Source: Clostridia bacterium | Lineage (GTDB): Bacteria > Bacillota > Clostridia > Oscillospirales > Acutalibacteraceae | NCBI GenBank assembly: GCA_017503785.1 | Contig: JAFVSK010000023.1 | Coordinates: forward strand, 154,433-218,432 | Length of the DNA: 64,000 nucleotides | Reading direction: 5' to 3' | Part shown: piece after piece, positions 23,001 through 31,722 of the stretch | How the letters are laid out: every line of letters begins with the position of its first letter | Numbering within the stretch: position 1 is the stretch's first letter | Notes under the pieces: model-generated | Database searches by the model: none | What the model saw: only the letters and a program-made list of their open reading frames with translations | What the model was told of the DNA's origin: nothing | Position numbers and translations under genes: made by a program

Positions 23001-23642
23001 AAGGGCGACCGCCTGACCGAGGGTTCCATCAACCCGCACGATATTCTGGCTGTCAGCGGTGCCGAGGCTGTGCAGAACTACCTGATTCAGGAAGTGCAGC
23101 GCACCTACCGTATGCAGGGTGTTGACATCAACGACAAGCACGTTGAGGTTATCGTTCGCCAGATGATGCGCAAGGTGAAGGTTGACGACGCCGGCGATAC
23201 CTATCTGCTGGGCGGCGCGATGATCGATCGCAGCCAGTTCGATGCCGAAAACGCCCGTGTGCGTGCCCGCATTGAAGCCGGTGACATTCATTTGAAAGAG
23301 GCCACCTGCTCGCCTGTGCTGCTGGGTATTACCAAGGCTTCGCTGGCAACGGATTCGTTCCTGTCGGCTGCCTCCTTCCAGGAGACCACCCGCGTGCTCA
23401 CCGATGCCGCTATCAAGGGCAAGGCTGATCCGCTGCTGGGCTTGAAGGAAAACGTCATTATCGGTAAGCTCATCCCTGCCGGTACCGGTATGGATGTGTA
23501 TAACAACGTGGACGTGATCAACACCCACGCTTCCAGCGACGATCCGTATGTTGCCGCACTGCGCAGCATGCTGGAGGAAGGCGAAAACGCCGAACCCGTG
23601 GAAATTGCCGAGGAAGAGTCCGACGACAACACCGAGGAATAA
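20004..23642 (+). CDS. rpoC: DNA-directed RNA polymerase subunit beta'
   Basis: The 1212-residue beta' subunit. The N-terminal zinc site (CHCGKY... CDRCG) is present, the catalytic Mg triad is in [15 protein letters not shown] with D449, D451 and D453, and the second zinc-binding cluster lies in [15 protein letters not shown]. The trigger loop and bridge helix region includes [10 protein letters not shown]. The start is ATG 20004 or the adjacent ATG 20007; GAGAGAGGGGG lies upstream. It is co-transcribed with rpoB and closed by the terminator at 23658-23686. Confidence 0.99.
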   Translation: MMEFNVFDSIKIGLASPEQIREWSYGEVKKPETINYRTLKPERDGLFCERIFGPTKDWECHCGKYKRIRYKGKICDRCGVEVTRAKVRRERMGHIELAAPVSHIWYFKGIPSRMGLLLEISPRLLEQVLYFTSYIVVDPGDTPLAAKQVLSEKDYRDMREKYEDDFDAGMGAEYIQKLLAALDLEKLSEELKEELESATGQKRARLLKRLEVVESFRLSGNRPEWMIMDVIPVIPPDIRPMVQLDGGRFATSDLNDLYRRVINRNNRLKKMLELGAPDIIVRNEKRMLQEAVDALIDNGRRGRPVTGPNNRSLKSLSDMLKGKQGRFRQNLLGKRVDYSGRSVIVVGPELKMYQCGLPKEMALELFKPFVMKRLVETGAAGNIKSARKMVDRVRPEVWDALEIVIKDHPVMLNRAPTLHRLGIQAFEPVLVEGRAIKLHPLACTAFNADFDGDQMAVHVPLSAEAQAEARFLMLAAGNLLKPSDGRPVTVPTQDMVLGSYYLTIEKPGEPGEGKTFRDENEAMMAYSDGVIGLHAKIRVRRTLEIDGQKMSRIVETTIGRIIFNQPVPQDLGLVERKNPEDLFLYEVNYKVGKKQLSQIIDKCIKVHGPARTSEVLDAIKAQGYKYSTKGALTVAVVDASIPPEKKQLIAEAEATVDQITDLYNQGLLSDEERYQMVIRTWNDTTDKVTAALNSNMDPFNPIYMMSDSGARGSIAQIRQLAGMRGLIANTSGRTIEVPIRANYREGLNILEYFISSRGARKGLADTALRTADSGYLTRRLVDVSQDVIIREDDCGTHEGIEVYDIKDGKEMIEPLTERLVGRYLAEDFVDPATGEVIVDRHTMMNDRIAKMLVNDYGVERIKIRSVLTCQAKHGVCAKCYGSNLATVDPVTVGEAVGIIAAQSIGEPGTQLTMRTFHTGGVASAEDITQGLPRVEELFEGRKPKSLAIISEIDGVVRLGEEKKKRVIYVTSTDPENVDERSYPISFGSRIRVQEGDVVKKGDRLTEGSINPHDILAVSGAEAVQNYLIQEVQRTYRMQGVDINDKHVEVIVRQMMRKVKVDDAGDTYLLGGAMIDRSQFDAENARVRARIEAGDIHLKEATCSPVLLGITKASLATDSFLSAASFQETTRVLTDAAIKGKADPLLGLKENVIIGKLIPAGTGMDVYNNVDVINTHASSDDPYVAALRSMLEEGENAEPVEIAEEESDDNTEE

Positions 23643-23657
23643 ACGTATAAACAAAAC

Positions 23658-23686
23658 CCCCTGCTTCGCAAGAAGCGGGGGTTTTG
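23658..23686 (+). terminator. Intrinsic terminator of rpoBC
   Basis: CCCCC-T-GCTTC pairs with GAAGC-GGGGG around GCAA, followed by TTTTGTATTT. Confidence 0.9.
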
Positions 23687-23760
23687 TATTTGGGTCTTTA
23701 CTTTTTCGACAAAATTTGGTACAGTAGAAGTGTACTTTTAATAAAAGGAAGTGACGACCG

Positions 23761-24285
23761 ATGAAATCGGTAAAGGATTATGTGTTGACCATTCCGGATT
23801 TTCCGGAACCGGGTATTATGTTTCGCGACCTCACCTCGGTGCTGCAGGATGCCGACGGCTTTCAGCTGGCCATTGACGAAATGCTGAACGCACTGGACGG
23901 TGTGGAATTCGACGTGATTGCGGGTGCGGAGTCGCGCGGATTTATTCTGGGTGCTCCCCTCGCCTATCAGCTGCACAAGCCGTTTGTGCCCATCCGCAAG
24001 CAGGGCAAGCTGCCGCGTGACGTGGTGTGGCAGGAGTATGAGCTGGAATACGGCACGGCGGTGATCGAGATGCACCGCGATGCCATTAAGCCCGGTCAAA
24101 AGGTGGTGCTGGTGGACGATTTGATGGCCACCGGCGGCACCATTGCCGCCTGCGCCAAGCTGGTGGAAGAACTGGGCGGCGAGGTTGTGAAGATTTTGTT
24201 CTTGATGGAACTGAAGGGTCTTAACGGCCGCGCCAAGTTAAACGGCTACAACGTGGAATCGGTTGTGGAATACGAAGGAAAATAA
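23761..24285 (+). CDS. apt: Adenine phosphoribosyltransferase
   Basis: A 174-residue cytoplasmic enzyme making AMP from adenine and PRPP. Motifs are the N-terminal IPDFPEPGIMFRDLT (adenine pocket), GAESRGFILG, the flexible-loop segment RKQGKLPRDVV and the PRPP-binding VVLVDDLMATGGTI. Length is that of typical short Apt. The ATG at 23761 follows AGGAAGTGACGACCG. It is monocistronic, between two strong terminators. Confidence 0.97.
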   Translation: MKSVKDYVLTIPDFPEPGIMFRDLTSVLQDADGFQLAIDEMLNALDGVEFDVIAGAESRGFILGAPLAYQLHKPFVPIRKQGKLPRDVVWQEYELEYGTAVIEMHRDAIKPGQKVVLVDDLMATGGTIAACAKLVEELGGEVVKILFLMELKGLNGRAKLNGYNVESVVEYEGK

Positions 24286-24296
24286 GCTTGTTTCCC

Positions 24297-24337
24297 ACAA
24301 AGAGCCTTCCCCCCTTGGGAAGGCTCTTTGTTTTTTT
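24297..24337 (+). terminator. Intrinsic terminator of apt
   Basis: ACAAAGAGCCTTCC pairs with GGAAGGCTCTTTGT around a C-rich loop, followed by seven T. Confidence 0.93.
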
Positions 24338-24349
24338 ACAAAAAATGGA

Positions 24350-24398
24350 TTGACAGGCCGGCCGGGATATGCTATTTTTGTATTAGTGAGATAGTACA
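24350..24398 (+). promoter_or_regulatory. Promoter and candidate GntR operator of the ABC operon
   Basis: TTGACA (24350-24355) and TATTTT (24373-24378) with a 17-base spacer form the promoter. Immediately downstream, TGTATTAGTGAGATAGTACA (24379-24398) is a partial dyad TGTAnTA...TAnTACA overlapping the likely transcription start, a fitting site for autorepression by the first gene product. Confidence 0.55.
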
Positions 24399-24415
24399 GT
24401 AAAGGAGGAGGACGC

Positions 24416-24775
24416 TTGAACTGGAAACCAAGTAAGGCACGCGCGATCTGCCCGCAGATCTGTGAGCATTTGTGTGAGCGCATTGCGCGCGGCGAGCTGA
24501 CCGCCGAGGAGCGTCTGCCATCGGTGCGGGAATACGCCGTGCAGATCGGCGTGAATCCGAACACGGTGCAACACGCGTTTGACGTGCTGGCACAGGAGGG
24601 TGTGCTGTACGCCGTGCAAAACGTGGGGTGGTTTGTGGGACGTGATGCTACCCCCGCCAAGCAAACCGTACAGCGACTTGCCGAAGAAAAGACCGCCGCG
24701 TTTTTTGAGGAAATGGCAAACCTGGGTTGGGATGCCGAGACGGTGAAACGCTTTGTAAAGGAGTGGACGATATGA
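24416..24775 (+). CDS. GntR-family regulator, YtrA subfamily
   Basis: A 119-residue regulator: an N-terminal winged helix (about 10-75, with [30 protein letters not shown]) and a short helical dimerisation tail. This short form is the YtrA subfamily, which typically represses a downstream ABC transporter. The start is TTG 24416 with AAAGGAGGAGGAC upstream; no better ATG exists. The stop overlaps the next ATG by 4 bases. It probably represses its own operon until a cell-envelope signal appears, by analogy with YtrA. Confidence 0.9.
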   Translation: MNWKPSKARAICPQICEHLCERIARGELTAEERLPSVREYAVQIGVNPNTVQHAFDVLAQEGVLYAVQNVGWFVGRDATPAKQTVQRLAEEKTAAFFEEMANLGWDAETVKRFVKEWTI

Positions 24776-25470
24776 GTGAAATTCTGCGATGCGCCGGATT
24801 GACCAAACGGTACGGCAGCCTTGTGGCCTTGGACAACATTGATCTGTCGCTGCAAAGTGGGCGTATTATCGGGCTTTTGGGGCCTAACGGTTCGGGTAAA
24901 ACCACACTGATCAAGCTGATAAACGGTCTACTTTCACCCGACGGCGGCATGCTGGCGGTGAACGGCCTGCTGCCCGGTGTGGAAACCAAAAAGCTGGTGG
25001 CGTATCTGCCGGACAACAGCTTCCTCAATTCGTGGATGAAGGTGCGGCAGATCGTGGACTACTTTGTGGATTTTTACGAGGATTTCCGCCCCGATATGGC
25101 GTATGAGATGCTGGAAGATCTGGGCATCTCCCCCGACAGACGGCTGAAAACGCTGTCGAAGGGCAATAAGGAAAAGGTGTGCTTGATCCTCACCATGAGC
25201 CGCAACGCGCTGTTATACGTGCTGGACGAGCCGATTGCCGGCGTGGACCCCGCCGCGCGTGATTACGTGATCTCCACCATCATTAACAACTACAACCCCG
25301 AGGCGACGGTGTTGATCTCCACGCACTTGATTACCGATATTGAGCAAATTCTGGACGAGGTGGTTTTCATTAATCAAGGCCATGTCGTGCTGCAAAAAAC
25401 GGTGGACGACATTCGTGCCGAAAACGGCAAGAGCGTTGACGAGCTGTTTCGGGAGGTGTTCCGATGGTAA
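24772..25470 (+). CDS. ABC transporter ATP-binding protein
   Basis: A 232-residue ATPase. Walker A is GLLGPNGSGKTTLI, the signature loop is degenerate (LSKGNKEKVCLILTM in place of LSGGQ), Walker B is ALLYVLDEPIAGVDP, and the switch histidine is in ISTHLI. It pairs with the permease that overlaps its 3' end by 7 bases. The arrangement GntR(YtrA)-ATPase-permease is typical of export or envelope-stress ABC systems; the substrate is unknown. Confidence 0.93.
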   Translation: MSEILRCAGLTKRYGSLVALDNIDLSLQSGRIIGLLGPNGSGKTTLIKLINGLLSPDGGMLAVNGLLPGVETKKLVAYLPDNSFLNSWMKVRQIVDYFVDFYEDFRPDMAYEMLEDLGISPDRRLKTLSKGNKEKVCLILTMSRNALLYVLDEPIAGVDPAARDYVISTIINNYNPEATVLISTHLITDIEQILDEVVFINQGHVVLQKTVDDIRAENGKSVDELFREVFRW

Positions 25471-26273
25471 GAAAGCTGTTTAAACACGAGTTCGCGGCAT
25501 TGGGGCGCGTGCTGCTGCCCACCTGCGCCGTGTTGCCGGCGATTGCCGCTTGTGTTCGTTTGCTGTTATTCTTTGAAACCGACACGTTGCTGTTTAACAT
25601 TCTGTTCACCTCCACCGTAACGGCGTTGGTGGTGGCGTGCATTGTGGTGACGGTGCTGACCTCGGCAATGGTGGTCGTGCGGTTTTACCGCAACCTGTTT
25701 ACCTCGGAGGGGTATTTATCGTTCACCCTGCCCGTTACCCCCACCCAGCATTTGTGGGTGAAGCTGCTCAGCGCTCTGTTGTTTGAGCTGATCGCGCTGG
25801 TGGCGGTGCTGCTGGCGGCGGTGATCGCCACAGAGGGCGAGCTGCTGGTTGAGATCTTTCGCGCGGCAGCGTACTACGTTGAACTCATTCTGCGCGGCGC
25901 TATCGGCGCGCATTTTTGGGGATATCTGGCAGAGGTGCTCGTGCTGCTCCCCGTGCTGTGGACGGTGCAACTGTTAACGCTTTACGCGTGCATGACGGTG
26001 GGACAACTGGCAAAGAAAAACCGCATTTTGCTGGCGGTTGGCGTGTATTTCGCCTACACCTCGATAATGCAAACGCTGTCGAGCACGGCGACCTTTATTC
26101 TGCCGATCTTGGGCGAGGAGTTTTGGGAGCCGATCGTGAGCTTTATCGGCGCGCATCCGCACGCTTCGGCGCACATGGCCCTAATTGGCGCGATTGTGTT
26201 TTCGGCGGCGTTCGGTGTGTTGCTGTTCTTCATCTGCCGCCACATTTTGAACCGCCGACTGAACTTGGAGTGA
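25464..26273 (+). CDS. ABC transporter permease
   Basis: A 269-residue membrane protein with about six hydrophobic segments and a basic N-terminus, resembling ABC-2-like permeases (FYRNLFTSEGYLSFTLPVTPTQHLWVKL has the form seen after helix 2 in this class; quoted here in part only as EGYLSFTLPVT). Translation is coupled to the ATPase gene. The two lipoprotein genes follow within 4 and 14 bases. Confidence 0.85.
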   Translation: MVRKLFKHEFAALGRVLLPTCAVLPAIAACVRLLLFFETDTLLFNILFTSTVTALVVACIVVTVLTSAMVVVRFYRNLFTSEGYLSFTLPVTPTQHLWVKLLSALLFELIALVAVLLAAVIATEGELLVEIFRAAAYYVELILRGAIGAHFWGYLAEVLVLLPVLWTVQLLTLYACMTVGQLAKKNRILLAVGVYFAYTSIMQTLSSTATFILPILGEEFWEPIVSFIGAHPHASAHMALIGAIVFSAAFGVLLFFICRHILNRRLNLE

Positions 26274-26277
26274 TGCT

Positions 26278-27045
26278 ATGAAAGTGAAACGTATCGTTGC
26301 CCTGCTTTTGGTTACGGCGCTTTGCCTTGGCCTTTGCGGCTGCCGCGTGGACGTGGACGAGCTGCGTGCACAGCACGGCGTATGGGACGACAACGGCAAT
26401 ATCGTGCTGAACGGGGCGGTGTATAAGCCGCTGCCCGCGTGTAAGGCGTTGCAGCCGAATATTCTTGTTGACACCTACGCCTTCCCGGTGCCCGTGTATT
26501 ACGTTACGGAAGCGAACGTGCCGTTATTGGCGGCCGAGGAGGAAGGCGAGGAGTTTGCCGCCGACGAACAGCAGATCTTTTTACAGAGCACGTTCGACGA
26601 AAGCGAACCCCTGTTTTGCCGCGAGGACTACTTCGACCGTGTTGTGGAGCAGATCGAGCACGGTGTTACGGACCTTACGTATCACTACACCTACACGAAG
26701 GTGAACGAAAACGGTGCGCTGGAGGACGTTCATTACTCGCTGACCGACGAGCAAACGGCGCAATTTAGTCAGCTCCTCCAACAATGCACGTGGACGTTGG
26801 CCGACGGAACCACCGACATTTCTTTTGACGGCGCGTCCTGTGTGGTTTTTGAAAGCCGCTCGGCGGATTCGTGGTTTTTGGGGCAGTCGTACCACGTAAA
26901 TTACTGGCCGGGTGAACCGCTGCGGTTTTGCCTGGAGAAGCCGACGTCACCCTACGTGTTATACTACTGTGAAATTGATCCCGCGTGGAGCGATGAGCTG
27001 ACGGCCATTATCCAGCCTGTGCTGGAGGCTGAAGGCGCGCACTAA
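26278..27045 (+). CDS. Unknown lipoprotein, copy 1 of a tandem pair
   Basis: A 255-residue exported protein with a signal peptide and lipobox ending at C22 (LGLCGC). After the cysteine, RVDVDELRAQHGVWDDNGNI begins a segment of about 30 residues nearly identical to that of the next gene; the rest of the mature chain has diverged. No family is recognised. It sits 4 bases after the permease, so it is probably an accessory lipoprotein of this ABC system or a protein induced with it. Confidence 0.8.
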   Translation: MKVKRIVALLLVTALCLGLCGCRVDVDELRAQHGVWDDNGNIVLNGAVYKPLPACKALQPNILVDTYAFPVPVYYVTEANVPLLAAEEEGEEFAADEQQIFLQSTFDESEPLFCREDYFDRVVEQIEHGVTDLTYHYTYTKVNENGALEDVHYSLTDEQTAQFSQLLQQCTWTLADGTTDISFDGASCVVFESRSADSWFLGQSYHVNYWPGEPLRFCLEKPTSPYVLYYCEIDPAWSDELTAIIQPVLEAEGAH

Positions 27046-27059
27046 GAAAGGATGATCGT

Positions 27060-27809
27060 ATGAAGCGACGTATAACGGCATTGCTCGCCGTGCTGGCACT
27101 GTGTGCCCTGCTTTGCAGCTGCCGCGTGGACGTGGACGAGCTGCGTGCACAGCACGGCGTGTGGGACGAAAACGGCAACATTGTGCTGAACGGAGCCGTG
27201 TACCGCCCTTTCATAGCCTCTGACAGCTTACATCCCGTTGTGGATCTTGAATCGACCATTTACGTTACCGAGCCCGACATACCGCTGTTGTTGGCACGAA
27301 GCAAGGGAGATATATACTCCATCAGCGTTGATCGTGTGTTTCTGGAATACAGCGCCTACGACTATTATTGCCGTGAGGACAAGTACGACGAGGTGCAGCG
27401 GTTGTTGGCAGACTCCCCCACCATTGACACGTATCGCTACGCTTGCTACGGCAGTGGTGGTAAAGTGCAAAGCGTGGTTTTGAACGCAGAACAGGCTGCC
27501 TCGCTTCAGAGTATGTTAGACACGTTGGCATGGGAAGCGGGAGAAGCCTACGAGCAGCCGCTGTTGGATGACGACTTCAACCACCTTACGATCTGGCGGT
27601 GCAGCGCAGACGGATGGTTTACGGAGGGGAACCCGATTCACGTCTACTGGGTACCGGGAAAGTCGGAATATCTGTTGGAAACTCAAACGATGCTGGATTA
27701 TTACGCCTTGTGCATTGCCTACCTCCCCACTGCCGACCAAGCCGCTTTTAAGGAACTGTTTAAGCCTGCTTTGGATGCCGCCGATAAGGACGATTGGATT
27801 GCGTGGTAA
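27060..27809 (+). CDS. Unknown lipoprotein, copy 2 of a tandem pair
   Basis: A 249-residue paralogue of the preceding gene with lipobox cysteine C21 (ALLCSC). The segment RVDVDELRAQHGVWDENGNI and onward to LNGAVY is almost identical to copy 1 even at the DNA level, whereas later regions align only loosely (both keep a late CREDxxD and a tryptophan-rich C-terminal part). The start ATG 27060 has GAAAGGATG upstream. Last gene of the operon. Confidence 0.8.
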   Translation: MKRRITALLAVLALCALLCSCRVDVDELRAQHGVWDENGNIVLNGAVYRPFIASDSLHPVVDLESTIYVTEPDIPLLLARSKGDIYSISVDRVFLEYSAYDYYCREDKYDEVQRLLADSPTIDTYRYACYGSGGKVQSVVLNAEQAASLQSMLDTLAWEAGEAYEQPLLDDDFNHLTIWRCSADGWFTEGNPIHVYWVPGKSEYLLETQTMLDYYALCIAYLPTADQAAFKELFKPALDAADKDDWIAW

Positions 27810-27824
27810 CACCCCCCCTCTCAG

Positions 27825-27984
27825 GGCAGCGCTCCGTAAGGTGCACGGCAGTTTTGAGAGTCAGATTTTTTGTTTAAGCAAAATGATAAAAATCCCGTAA
27901 TACTCACGTATTACGGGATTTTTTCATACAGCATAAACGGAAAAGATGGTTTCAAAACCTATTCTTCCTTACGGAGTGCTGCCC
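27825..27984. repeat. 160-bp palindromic element (MITE-like) containing a bidirectional terminator
   Basis: The ends GGGCAGCGCTCCGTAAGG (27825-27842) and CCTTACGGAGTGCTGCCC (27967-27984) are inverted repeats with one mismatch. Further in, GTTTTGA pairs with TCAAAAC. The centre is AAAAATCCCGTAATAC / GTATTACGGGATTTTT (27888-27925), which with its T-runs acts as a terminator for both the lipoprotein operon and the antiporter gene. The whole stretch can fold into one long interrupted hairpin. Confidence 0.6.
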
Positions 27985-28000
27985 CATGCGGGAGTTTTTG

Positions 28001-29293
28001 TTATTTCTTGTGCGATTTGCCGACCTCGGCAAGCTTGTGGTGGCGGCGATGCTTGACTTCATCGGGCATGGGATGAATTTCGCCTGCGGCGGTGAGCGCC
28101 TGACGCGTGAGCAGCGGGCCGACCAGTTCGTAAATTAACACGGCAAACAGGGTGATATTGCGAATGAGGGCGCCCTGCTCACCCAACTGCATGGCCGTGG
28201 TGCACATGCCCAGCGCCACGCCTGCCTGCGGCAACAGCGTGATACCGAGGTATTTGCAGATTTGCGGTTCACATTTGACGAGCTTCGCGCTGCCCAGTGC
28301 ACCGAAATACTTACCCATCGAGCGGGAAAGAATGTAGGCAACACCGATGCCCACGATGGCCAGATCGGTGAACACGCCAAGCTCCAGCTCGGCACCGCTG
28401 ATAACGAAGAACAACGCAAACAGCGGCGAGGTCCATTTATCGGAAGCGGCCATTAAGTCGTGCGACAGCGGGCAAATGTTGCAAAACACCGTACCGAGCA
28501 TCATGCATACCAGCAGCGACGAGAAATGAACGTGCACGGGGCCGATTTCGAATTCCAGCATAGACAGTGCCGCCGTGAGGAATACAAACGCGATGGTCAA
28601 ATTCAAGCGATTGGTGTTGGAGTTGAACAGGCGCTCCAGCCACGTGAGCACCGCGCCCATGATGGCACCGAGCACCAGCGAGCATGCGATCTCGACGATG
28701 GGGTTGACCAAAATGGAAATGAGATCGACCTGACCGCTGACCATGGTTTTGGCTATGCCGAACGATACGGCGAACACCACCAGACCCACGGCATCATCTA
28801 ACGCGACGATGGGAAGCAGGAGTTTGGTGAGCGGGCCCTTGGCCTTGTACTGGCGCACCACCATCAACGTGGCGGCAGGAGCGGTGGCTGTGGCAATGGC
28901 GCCCAAAGTGAGCACCTGCGGCAGGGTGAGCTTATCGGGAGCGATGAGGTGCACGGCATACAGGCACAGATCCACCAGCAAGGCAGCAACCAGCGCCTGC
29001 AAAATACCAACCACCAGCGCTTGTTTGCCGGTTTTTTTGAGGTCATCCAAGCGGAATTCGTTACCGATGGAAAACGCGATGAAGCCGAGCGCCACCTCCG
29101 ACACCAGCGACAAGCCCTCGACGGCGTGCATGGAGTCGAAGCCGAGGCCGGGAACGCCCAAGGCACCCAAGCAATACGGGCCGATGAGCACACCGGCAAT
29201 GAGATAGGCCGTGACCGACGGCAGCTTGAACGGCTTGAACAAGCGCGTCATTAACAGGCCGGCCAGCAGCGCAATGGAAACAGACAATAACAC
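28001..29293 (-). CDS. Cation:proton antiporter (CPA2/Kef-type)
   Basis: A 430-residue membrane protein with 12 or more hydrophobic segments and the Na+/H+ exchanger fold. Family features are KLPSVTAYLIAGVLIGP near the N-terminus, IAFSIGNEF, ATATAPAATLMVVRQY, the conserved acidic pair in LDDAVGLVVF and SGAELEL. The C-terminus is short and charged, with no TrkA-N or TrkA-C domain. It probably exchanges Na+ or K+ for protons in pH and ion balance. The start GTG 29293 has only a weak ribosome site; the sigma-A promoter TACAAT-N17-TTGCAA region lies upstream. Confidence 0.88.
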   Translation of the reverse strand: MLLSVSIALLAGLLMTRLFKPFKLPSVTAYLIAGVLIGPYCLGALGVPGLGFDSMHAVEGLSLVSEVALGFIAFSIGNEFRLDDLKKTGKQALVVGILQALVAALLVDLCLYAVHLIAPDKLTLPQVLTLGAIATATAPAATLMVVRQYKAKGPLTKLLLPIVALDDAVGLVVFAVSFGIAKTMVSGQVDLISILVNPIVEIACSLVLGAIMGAVLTWLERLFNSNTNRLNLTIAFVFLTAALSMLEFEIGPVHVHFSSLLVCMMLGTVFCNICPLSHDLMAASDKWTSPLFALFFVISGAELELGVFTDLAIVGIGVAYILSRSMGKYFGALGSAKLVKCEPQICKYLGITLLPQAGVALGMCTTAMQLGEQGALIRNITLFAVLIYELVGPLLTRQALTAAGEIHPMPDEVKHRRHHKLAEVGKSHKK

Positions 29294-29330
29294 GGTAAAT
29301 TACTTCTTTCTTTTTTTGAAATCGCCTACT

Positions 29331-29359
29331 ATTGTACTGCGTTTACCAAAGAATTGCAA
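29331..29359 (-). promoter_or_regulatory. Sigma-A promoter of the antiporter gene
   Basis: On the minus strand, TTGCAA (29359-29354), 17 bases and TACAAT (29336-29331). Confidence 0.6.
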
Positions 29360-29394
29360 GAGCTATTTTAGACAAATATCAGACACCTTTTGCG

Positions 29395-29423
29395 TTGACA
29401 ATACAGCAGGTTTGTGGTATGCT
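29395..29423 (+). promoter_or_regulatory. Sigma-A promoter of the amidotransferase gene
   Basis: TTGACA (29395-29400), 17 bases and TATGCT (29418-29423). Confidence 0.7.
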
Positions 29424-29455
29424 TATTGGCGACAAAAAATTGCGGAGGTTTGACT

Positions 29456-30154
29456 ATGAAACCGCTCGTTGGTGTGGCATCGCCTGCCTTTTTATTTGAA
29501 AACGAAAAGACCAATTTGGACATATACCGTTTCAGCAACAACTACGGCAAGCGCCTGTATGAGGCGGGAGGAATTCCGGTGGGGATCCTCCCCTACGACG
29601 GCCGCGTGCCGGACGGCGTGCTGGACATGTTCGATGCGTTTGTAATCTGCGGCGGCACGCAAATGTGGCCGCATCACTTTCAGGTGGTGGAGCATGCGTT
29701 GAAGCACAACAAACCGCTGCTGGGCATTTGCTTGGGCATGCAAACCATTCACCGATACTTCAAATACAAGGATTGGGCCGATGCGCAGGGCTACACGGGC
29801 GATCTGTTTGCGTTTTACCAAGAGCACTGCAGCGACCCTGCCTACACCACGCTGGTGGAGTTGGACGGCCATTACAAGGCCATGCTGCGCGGTCGCGAGA
29901 ACGAAGCCAAGCACCGCGTGAATTTGGAGGAAGGCAGCCATATTGCGCAGCTGGTGGGCAATGACCATCTGTTTGCCGCCACCGTGCATCACTACTGTGC
30001 TTTTGAGCCTTCAAGCCGGCTGCGCGTAACAGGCTACGCCGAGGACGGCACCATTGAAGTGATCGAATACGGCGAGAAGGTTTTGGGCGTGCAATTCCAC
30101 CCTGAAATGGACGATACGCTGATGCCGCTTTTCTCGTTCTTGATAAACAAATAA
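29456..30154 (+). CDS. Class I glutamine amidotransferase-like hydrolase (peptidase C26, PuuD-like)
   Basis: A 232-residue protein of the peptidase C26 group, whose best known member is gamma-glutamyl-GABA hydrolase PuuD. The nucleophile cysteine is in LLGICLGMQ, and the His/Glu partners are in VQFHPEMDD near the C-terminus. The N-terminal GVASPAFLF fits the family. The ATG at 29456 has CGGAGG upstream. It is monocistronic; gamma-glutamyl substrates are likely but the exact one is unknown. Confidence 0.87.
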   Translation: MKPLVGVASPAFLFENEKTNLDIYRFSNNYGKRLYEAGGIPVGILPYDGRVPDGVLDMFDAFVICGGTQMWPHHFQVVEHALKHNKPLLGICLGMQTIHRYFKYKDWADAQGYTGDLFAFYQEHCSDPAYTTLVELDGHYKAMLRGRENEAKHRVNLEEGSHIAQLVGNDHLFAATVHHYCAFEPSSRLRVTGYAEDGTIEVIEYGEKVLGVQFHPEMDDTLMPLFSFLINK

Positions 30155-30186
30155 AAAAAGCCCGCGCCTACGGCGCGGGCTTTTTA
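30153..30186. terminator. Bidirectional terminator between convergent genes
   Basis: AAAAAGCCCGCGCC and GGCGCGGGCTTTTT pair perfectly around TAC, with A- and T-runs on both sides, serving both the amidotransferase and the APC permease. Confidence 0.95.
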
Positions 30187-30188
30187 CT

Positions 30189-31601
30189 TTAGTCTTCTTT
30201 TTTAGATTTGCGAAGCAGGCCGCCGATAAGCATAATCACCGCAAACACGATGAGGTACCATACGCACGCCATCTTGTGTGCCAGCGCGCAAGCGACCACC
30301 ATAAAGGTACTGCCGCAGAACGCCAGAATGGGCATCAGGAAGCGGCGCACAAACGACTGATCCTTCTCCTTGACCATCCACATAATATACATGGGGAGAT
30401 ACATCGCATAGATCGTGATGATCGGCAGCTCGGTAGAGTCGAACACGAACGGACCCGACCACGTGCCGGCGAGGTTGCTGAGATAGAAATATGCCAGCCA
30501 GCTAGCGGTGACCAACAGACCGATAACAGCGGAGTTGCCCGCCATGTTGCTTTCCTTGTCGACGGAGGCGAACATCTTCGCCTTCGGGCCTTCGCCACGG
30601 GCGGCGATGGTGTACATACCACGGGACTGACCGACCATCAGACCGTTGAGCGTGCCGAGGCAGGAGATGGCCACAAACAGGTTGAGCACGTTACCGATCA
30701 CGCCGCCGAAGATACGGTTGAACGCGACCGTTGCGCCTTCACCGATGAGTTCCGCGTTGGAAGCACCGCCGGCAACACCAATGAAGTACAGCAAATACAC
30801 AACGACAATGATAATACCGCCAAGCACCAACGCCTTGGGAAGATTCTTTTTGGAATCCTTGATCTCGGAGTTGATGGAGGTGGCGATGATCCAGCCCTCA
30901 TACGCAAAGGCCGTGGCGCTGACTGCCGCAAACAGCGGGCTGCCCGACACGGTAATCCCCAACGCATCCAGTTCGGCAGCCGAGGGCGTTGTCGACATAT
31001 TCTGCTGCAGCGCACCCGAGGTGATACCAACGATAAGACCGACGACCGCCATGAGCAGCAGCGGAATGAGCTTGATCACCGTTGTGGTGGTTTGGAACTT
31101 ACCTGCCAGCTTCGGAGACAGCGCGTTGATCGCGTAGCTCGCGCACAGATAGAACAGCGCCAGCACCATGCACTCGGGGCCGACAATGCAGCCGCCTTCG
31201 GCCGCAGGAATGAGCAGCGGAAATTTCGGGAACGCGTTGGTGATGAACACCAACGTGTACCGCGCCGATAACCACGCCAGCGCCGAGGTCATGCCCGGAT
31301 AGTAGATGGTGGTGGCGAACCAACCCATGTAATATCCATAGGTTTTTCCCATGGTGGCTTCGGCATAGTCGACCAGGCCGTTCACCTTTTCATACTTTTG
31401 CCCCATGAAGGCAAAGGTGAGCAGGCACACCAGCATGATAGCACCGCCGATGATCCACGCAATGATACCAAGCGGCATATCGCCGCCGGTACGCTGCATA
31501 ATGACTTGTGCTTTGAAGAAAACGCCCGAACCAATGACGATGCCCACGACCATGCAGATGGCGGTGAACAAGCCATACTTGCGTTCCAGTTTGTTTTCCA
31601 A
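30189..31601 (-). CDS. APC-superfamily amino acid permease
   Basis: A 470-residue transporter with 12 hydrophobic segments. The N-terminal GIVIGSGVFFKAQVIM matches the substrate loop of helix 1 in amino acid/polyamine antiporters (LAT-like), and FAYEGWIIATSINSEIKDSK is the usual helix 6 and following loop. It likely imports or exchanges amino acids at the cytoplasmic membrane; specificity is not readable. The start is TTG 31601 with GAGGGG upstream. It has its own promoter and lies beside the branched-chain regulon without a T-box of its own. Confidence 0.88.
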   Translation of the reverse strand: MENKLERKYGLFTAICMVVGIVIGSGVFFKAQVIMQRTGGDMPLGIIAWIIGGAIMLVCLLTFAFMGQKYEKVNGLVDYAEATMGKTYGYYMGWFATTIYYPGMTSALAWLSARYTLVFITNAFPKFPLLIPAAEGGCIVGPECMVLALFYLCASYAINALSPKLAGKFQTTTTVIKLIPLLLMAVVGLIVGITSGALQQNMSTTPSAAELDALGITVSGSPLFAAVSATAFAYEGWIIATSINSEIKDSKKNLPKALVLGGIIIVVVYLLYFIGVAGGASNAELIGEGATVAFNRIFGGVIGNVLNLFVAISCLGTLNGLMVGQSRGMYTIAARGEGPKAKMFASVDKESNMAGNSAVIGLLVTASWLAYFYLSNLAGTWSGPFVFDSTELPIITIYAMYLPMYIMWMVKEKDQSFVRRFLMPILAFCGSTFMVVACALAHKMACVWYLIVFAVIMLIGGLLRKSKKED

Positions 31602-31633
31602 AACGATCCCCTCTTTCTAAAACTTGTATTATC

Positions 31634-31662
31634 ATTTTATCGTCTTAAAGTGCAAAAGTCAA
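31634..31662 (-). promoter_or_regulatory. Sigma-A promoter of the APC permease
   Basis: On the minus strand, TTGACT (31662-31657), 17 bases and TAAAAT (31639-31634). Confidence 0.65.
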
Positions 31663-31722
31663 CAAAAAAAGAGCAAGCCGAAAAATTTGTTCTTTTTTTT
31701 GTTTTTGACAACGATTTTTTTG

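Noticed and set aside
27888-27925. Rho-independent terminator only
   Set aside because: The central hairpin is a terminator, but the inverted repeats extend far beyond it (27825-27984), so the larger palindromic element is reported instead.
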